Shown: piece by piece, positions 60,558-64,000 of the stretch | Position numbering within the stretch: the first letter of the stretch is position 1 | Layout of the letters: every line of letters begins with the position of its first letter | Source of the DNA: Xylogone sp. PMI_703 | Lineage: Eukaryota; Ascomycota; Leotiomycetes | NCBI GenBank assembly: GCA_021399445.1 | Contig: JAJTUQ010000007.1 | Span: 868,001-932,000 of the forward strand | Reading direction: 5' to 3' | Length of the DNA: 64,000 nt | Notes under the pieces: model-generated | The model's database searches: none | The model's input: the letters and a program-made list of their open reading frames with translations, nothing else | Told to the model about the DNA's origin: nothing | Position numbers and translations under genes: made by a program

Positions 60558-61600
60558 CTAGTCAACCAAGACAACTATCTTCGCAGCAGCGGTGTTCTCA
60601 TCCATAGCGCGATGAGCTTCGGCGATCTGGGAGAGAGAAAACGTCTTGATCGGTATCTTCATGCTCCCCTCGGCCACTAATTGTGCTATCTCTTCAAATG
60701 GTGTAGCCATGACATCCTCAACACTACCTCCATAGCAAGTCAAGTAGACTGCAGTCGGAATAGATGCGTGTGGAGAGAAATTATCATACGTCCAGCTTCC
60801 ACCGACGATACCAGCGATGCACACTATTCCATGGAGACTTGCAGATTTCAGAGAGTCATCCATGGTTTGAGTACCAACAAGCTCGAGAATTTTGCTGAAT
60901 CCCTCCGGATGCCTTTTTCTCACTTCCTCTGCGATAGAGCCGTTGTCGATAAACACCTCGTCGGCTCCATTATCTCGAAGCATCTGCTCTCTTTCCGGCT
61001 TACGCGTTGTAGAAGCGACAAAAACGCCATGTCTCTTCGCAATCGCTGCAGCTGCCAAGCCGACTGAGCTTGTTCCACCGCGGACTAATAGCTTGTCTCC
61101 TTTCTCCAGTCTCAATGCCTTGAATAATGAACCCCATGCTGTTTGAACCATTTCCGGCAAAGCACCTAGTTTATCCCACGGAAGCTTTGTGTTGATAACC
61201 TTTACCTGATTTGCAGGTACACAAGTATATTCTGCGTAACCTCCATCAAACATCCTTCCCATTCCACCCATCGCAGTGACCACTACTTCACCTTTCTGGA
61301 ACTCGCCCCCTGGAGCATCTTCGACAAGGCCAGTGGCCTCGATTCCCAAAACTCTTGGGAACGTCACACCAGGGGAATGACCCCTTGTCTTGGTGAATAT
61401 AGGATGATAGTGTTTGATAAGATGGAAACTTACTGTCTGGTAAACATTTCTGATCGATTCAAGCCAAATGCTTTTACTCTGATGAGCACTTGGCCAGGTT
61501 TCGGCATAGGTTTTGGCCATTCTTGTACCTTTAGGACTTCTGGACCACCAATCTCATGCATAACAGCCGCCATCATTTTACCTGCAGACTTTGAAGCCAT
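60558..61600 (-). CDS. zinc-less medium-chain dehydrogenase/reductase, quinone oxidoreductase-like
   Basis: Exons on the minus strand: 61600-61434 and 61383-60558, 330 aa; intron 50 nt. The acceptor is ACAAG at 61384, the only choice giving [21 protein letters not shown] in frame. ATG 61600 starts [23 protein letters not shown] features: GroES-like N-domain with [20 protein letters not shown] (the Asn-Arg-Ser/Asp of quinone reductases in place of the zinc Cys), and a Rossmann NADPH site [18 protein letters not shown] near residue 155. The C-terminal end [20 protein letters not shown] is typical. Structural zinc cysteines are absent. Reduces quinones or enones with NADPH; actual substrate unknown. 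Confidence 0.9.
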
Positions 61601-63306
61601 TTTGAAGATGTTTGTACCAAATAAGATGGCTACACTCGTAAGGCTATCAAGACATCTGTGAGCTGGGGAGCAGGTTGAAATAGGCTTCAGCCTGATGAGG
61701 GGTCCGTATTTCTAAGTAGTAACTCCGACTAAGTCCGCCGAGCCCCTCACTGACATTGGTAGATAGAAGCTACTACTGGGAGTGGCATGACAAACTGTCT
61801 TCTAGATGGCTGAGATGGGTATCACGCTCAAAGATGTTTACCCAGAACAGCACCTATCCGATGGGCAGGGAAACTTAATTGGTAGATACGCCATTCTAGC
61901 AGTGACAACGAGTAACGCGATCTCGAGATATTCTCTTTGCAGCAAGATTGCACAGCATTACTAAGAAGGCAATTATAGAACGATGTCTTTATGACACATA
62001 TCTTCCATTTCTACTTATTGGAGGATAGAATTCCATTGAAACCAATTCTATCAGCTCTAGCACTTCGATATATGTTTCACCGAAGGTAATACGTAACAGA
62101 TACTGCATCATTTTTCATGATGATTGGGAGAAACAAACCATGGAAGTTGATCATAACTTTTTAATTATCTCATATCATAGTCAAAATCATCACGTGGTTT
62201 TGTTGAAAGTTTCCTAGACAGTCTGGAGCGGTCTTTGTGTTTTGTTGGCTTCAAAATGAAGCGATAAACATAAACCAACGACAGAGCCAGGAAAGCATAT
62301 TGATTACATTACATATAACAATGCACCATGACTGGACAATATCGGTGGAGGAGAGCCTCTATTTTCAAGTGACATGTAAAGCCCCAGGGTCAAGCCACAC
62401 GGTGATATCGTGATAAGGTAGGGGTCGGCTACAAAGCTGGGCCTTCCGAGATGCAGGTACAGAGATGTACCGAGCTCGGTATTTATCTGCCACCTCGGTC
62501 ATATCTATGATGGACCCATTCGAGCCAACTAAAATGAGGCAGCGGGATTATTTTACGTATTAAGTAGAGGCTACCACGAATTATGATGCCTCAACTAGAA
62601 TAGTAGTACCTTACGGTAATGCACACGGCATATTCTCATGGTTAGAGTAAAAGCTAGTATGCATTCTAGGTCGGAGCCCATCGATAGTACATAATTGCAG
62701 CAACCTCTGTTAAGGCTGGGCCGCCCATCTACAACAGCAAGATTCAAGCTCCGTGCTGTAAAGGGGTTCAGACCAGAATAAGGGGCCCGAGGGCCAAACA
62801 CAGAGTACAGCATAGTGGGTTCAGAGTTGGACTTAAGATTTCAAGTAAATGCCGAGTTCAATAGCTCCGCTTTCAGAACTTGGGAACTTGGAAAATTCCA
62901 TAGTGAGTCTTGGTATTAGCTTCATGTTAGGAAGATCAATTTGAGCAAGTCGCTCCAGTATGCCCCTTAAAGGTTCAGGGACACGCTAGTCTCCTTGCAC
63001 CGTCTATGCTGACTGGTTGCCCCTCGACCCTATCAGCCAGAGTCTGTGTGGAAAAGGTAACTGGGTTTAGCTACGGGAAAGGAGTTTCAGGGTAGCGGGA
63101 AAGAACAGCCAATCAGACTCGTTGACAGGCCAGCAAAAATGTTTTGCCGACCGCCGTCCTAATTTCAAGGACCCGGCCGGGTCGGATTAGGGCTGGTTGA
63201 CTTGCAATCTAAAAACCTCCTGGCGCAGAATTGGCGGGTTGCTACTTGGTATATATGTAGTGACGCCTGTCCCAACTTACGGGAGATCCACTATTCAGCG
63301 ATCAAA
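61601..63306. other. 1.7-kb divergent intergenic region, no gene seen
   Basis: Upstream of both the oxidoreductase and lag1. One ATCACGTGG E-box near 62190. A TATATATG box lies near 63250, about 55 bp before the lag1 ATG. Otherwise nothing recognised. Confidence 0.5.
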
Positions 63307-64000
63307 ATGGCTGCTGCAACAGAAGCCTTCCCACCGGCGGCGGACAGCGACAAATTGGCCCCCCTCACGAGACCAAATGGCAATGAGAAGTCAACGCGAT
63401 CGAGACGGAGATCGAGCGTTTTAGGGAGTGAGATCAGGGCGGGAGATACTGGAGCACCAGCTGTTGCAACTCTCGATATCAGGCCTCCATCACCACCGAA
63501 TGGCAGGGTATGTATAAAACTTTGCTGATACACCGATACATTGTAAGCATGCTGACATAGGGTAGGCTCGAGGTGACAAACCGTATTCGAAACGGCGGAA
63601 GGCGAGGAGCATGCTGAGAAGATTCAAGAGTCTTGCATTAAAGCATACTTGGGTTATTCCTTTGATCCTCATTTGCATATTCTTGGCCCTCTACGCCATC
63701 AATCCTACCGAATCGAATCCGATCCACCACTTTATCTTCCTATCATACCCGATCCCAAGAGAGCCTGGGGCCGATCCAAACACTCCAATTCAATATGGCA
63801 AAGGGAAATGGGATATTGCGTTTGTATCTTTTTACACCATCGTCCTCTCATTCACACGAGAATTTATCATGCAGAGATACCTGCGGCCATTGTCTCGATA
63901 TGTAGGATTGAAGAGTCGGGCAAAGCAGTCCAGATTCATGGAACAGACATACACTGCTCTCTACTTTGGCATCCTGGGTCCTGCTGGTCTTTACGTCATG
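63307..64000 (+). CDS. lag1: ceramide synthase, Lag1/Lac1 (TLC domain), 3' part outside window
   Basis: Exon 1 63307-63507 and exon 2 63566 to beyond 64000; intron 58 nt. The acceptor is GGGTAG at 63565, not the CATAG a few bases earlier, because only this keeps frame (NGR then ARGDKPYSKRRKARS). The encoded 212 residues have a basic N-terminus, a first TM (VIPLILICIFLALYAINP), a luminal loop with HHFIFLSYPIP, the block YGKGKWDIAFVSFYTIVLSF, and FTREFIMQRYLRPLSRYVGL. This is the usual entry to the TLC domain. The catalytic Lox region with its His pair lies past the window. Ceramide synthases N-acylate sphingoid bases at the ER with acyl-CoA. Confidence 0.9.

Overview
The window is nuclear DNA of a filamentous ascomycete (Pezizomycotina). 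Genes are split by short GT-AG introns, mostly 45-90 nt, with fungal TGCTAAC/CTAAC-like branch points. The gene set is typical of that group: a Cdc4-type F-box/WD40 protein, a Hop1-type HORMA protein, a fungal homeobox factor, Cdc48, an alternative NADH dehydrogenase, Ste50, a Bud14/Tea4-like SH3 protein and a Lag1-type ceramide synthase. A leotiomycete-like fungus is my guess; the order cannot be proved from sequence alone. I built exon models by hand from splice signals, frame continuity and family similarity. Starts are ATG only, so several open frames that look longer were trimmed.

Layout. 0-16 kb: the 5' part of a HORMA gene runs off the left edge and is divergent from the cdc4 homologue; then a four-TM protein, the Hsp90 co-chaperone aha1 and a long P4-ATPase. 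16-24 kb: a homeobox gene (htf1/HOX2 type) with about 4.7 kb of gene-free, GC-rich upstream DNA carrying a cluster of TACTGTAC motifs. 24-27 kb: gep4 (cardiolipin pathway) and SmD3 start divergently 300 bp apart, followed by an IRC6/p34-like adaptor-binding protein. 27-29.4 kb: a decayed island with a broken small gene and integrase-like debris. 29.4-36.4 kb: phs1, a 2EXR protein, two small proteins and a tRNA. 36.7-46 kb: cdc48, an alternative NADH dehydrogenase and a GNAT. 46-64 kb: two conserved fungal proteins, an AroM-like protein, a VOC protein, a metallo-beta-lactamase-fold protein, ste50, a bud14-like gene, a quinone oxidoreductase and the start of lag1.

Most notable observation: the tRNA-Phe(GAA) gene at 35035-35193 (minus) has its normal 34-nt intron after position 37 and a second 52-nt insertion in the D-loop. 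That insertion has the hallmarks of a spliceosomal intron: GTATGT donor, TGCTAAC branch site and TAG acceptor. Removing both gives a perfect 73-nt tRNA-Phe with the yeast-like D-loop AGTTGGGA. I know of no nuclear tRNA gene described with a GT-AG, branch-site-bearing intron in its D-loop.

Functional themes: membrane lipid metabolism (P4-ATPase, Gep4, Phs1, Lag1), protein quality control (Aha1, Cdc48, Cdc4) and polarity/MAPK signalling (Ste50 beside the Bud14-like gene). These are scattered housekeeping genes. I see no biosynthetic cluster and no complete mobile element.
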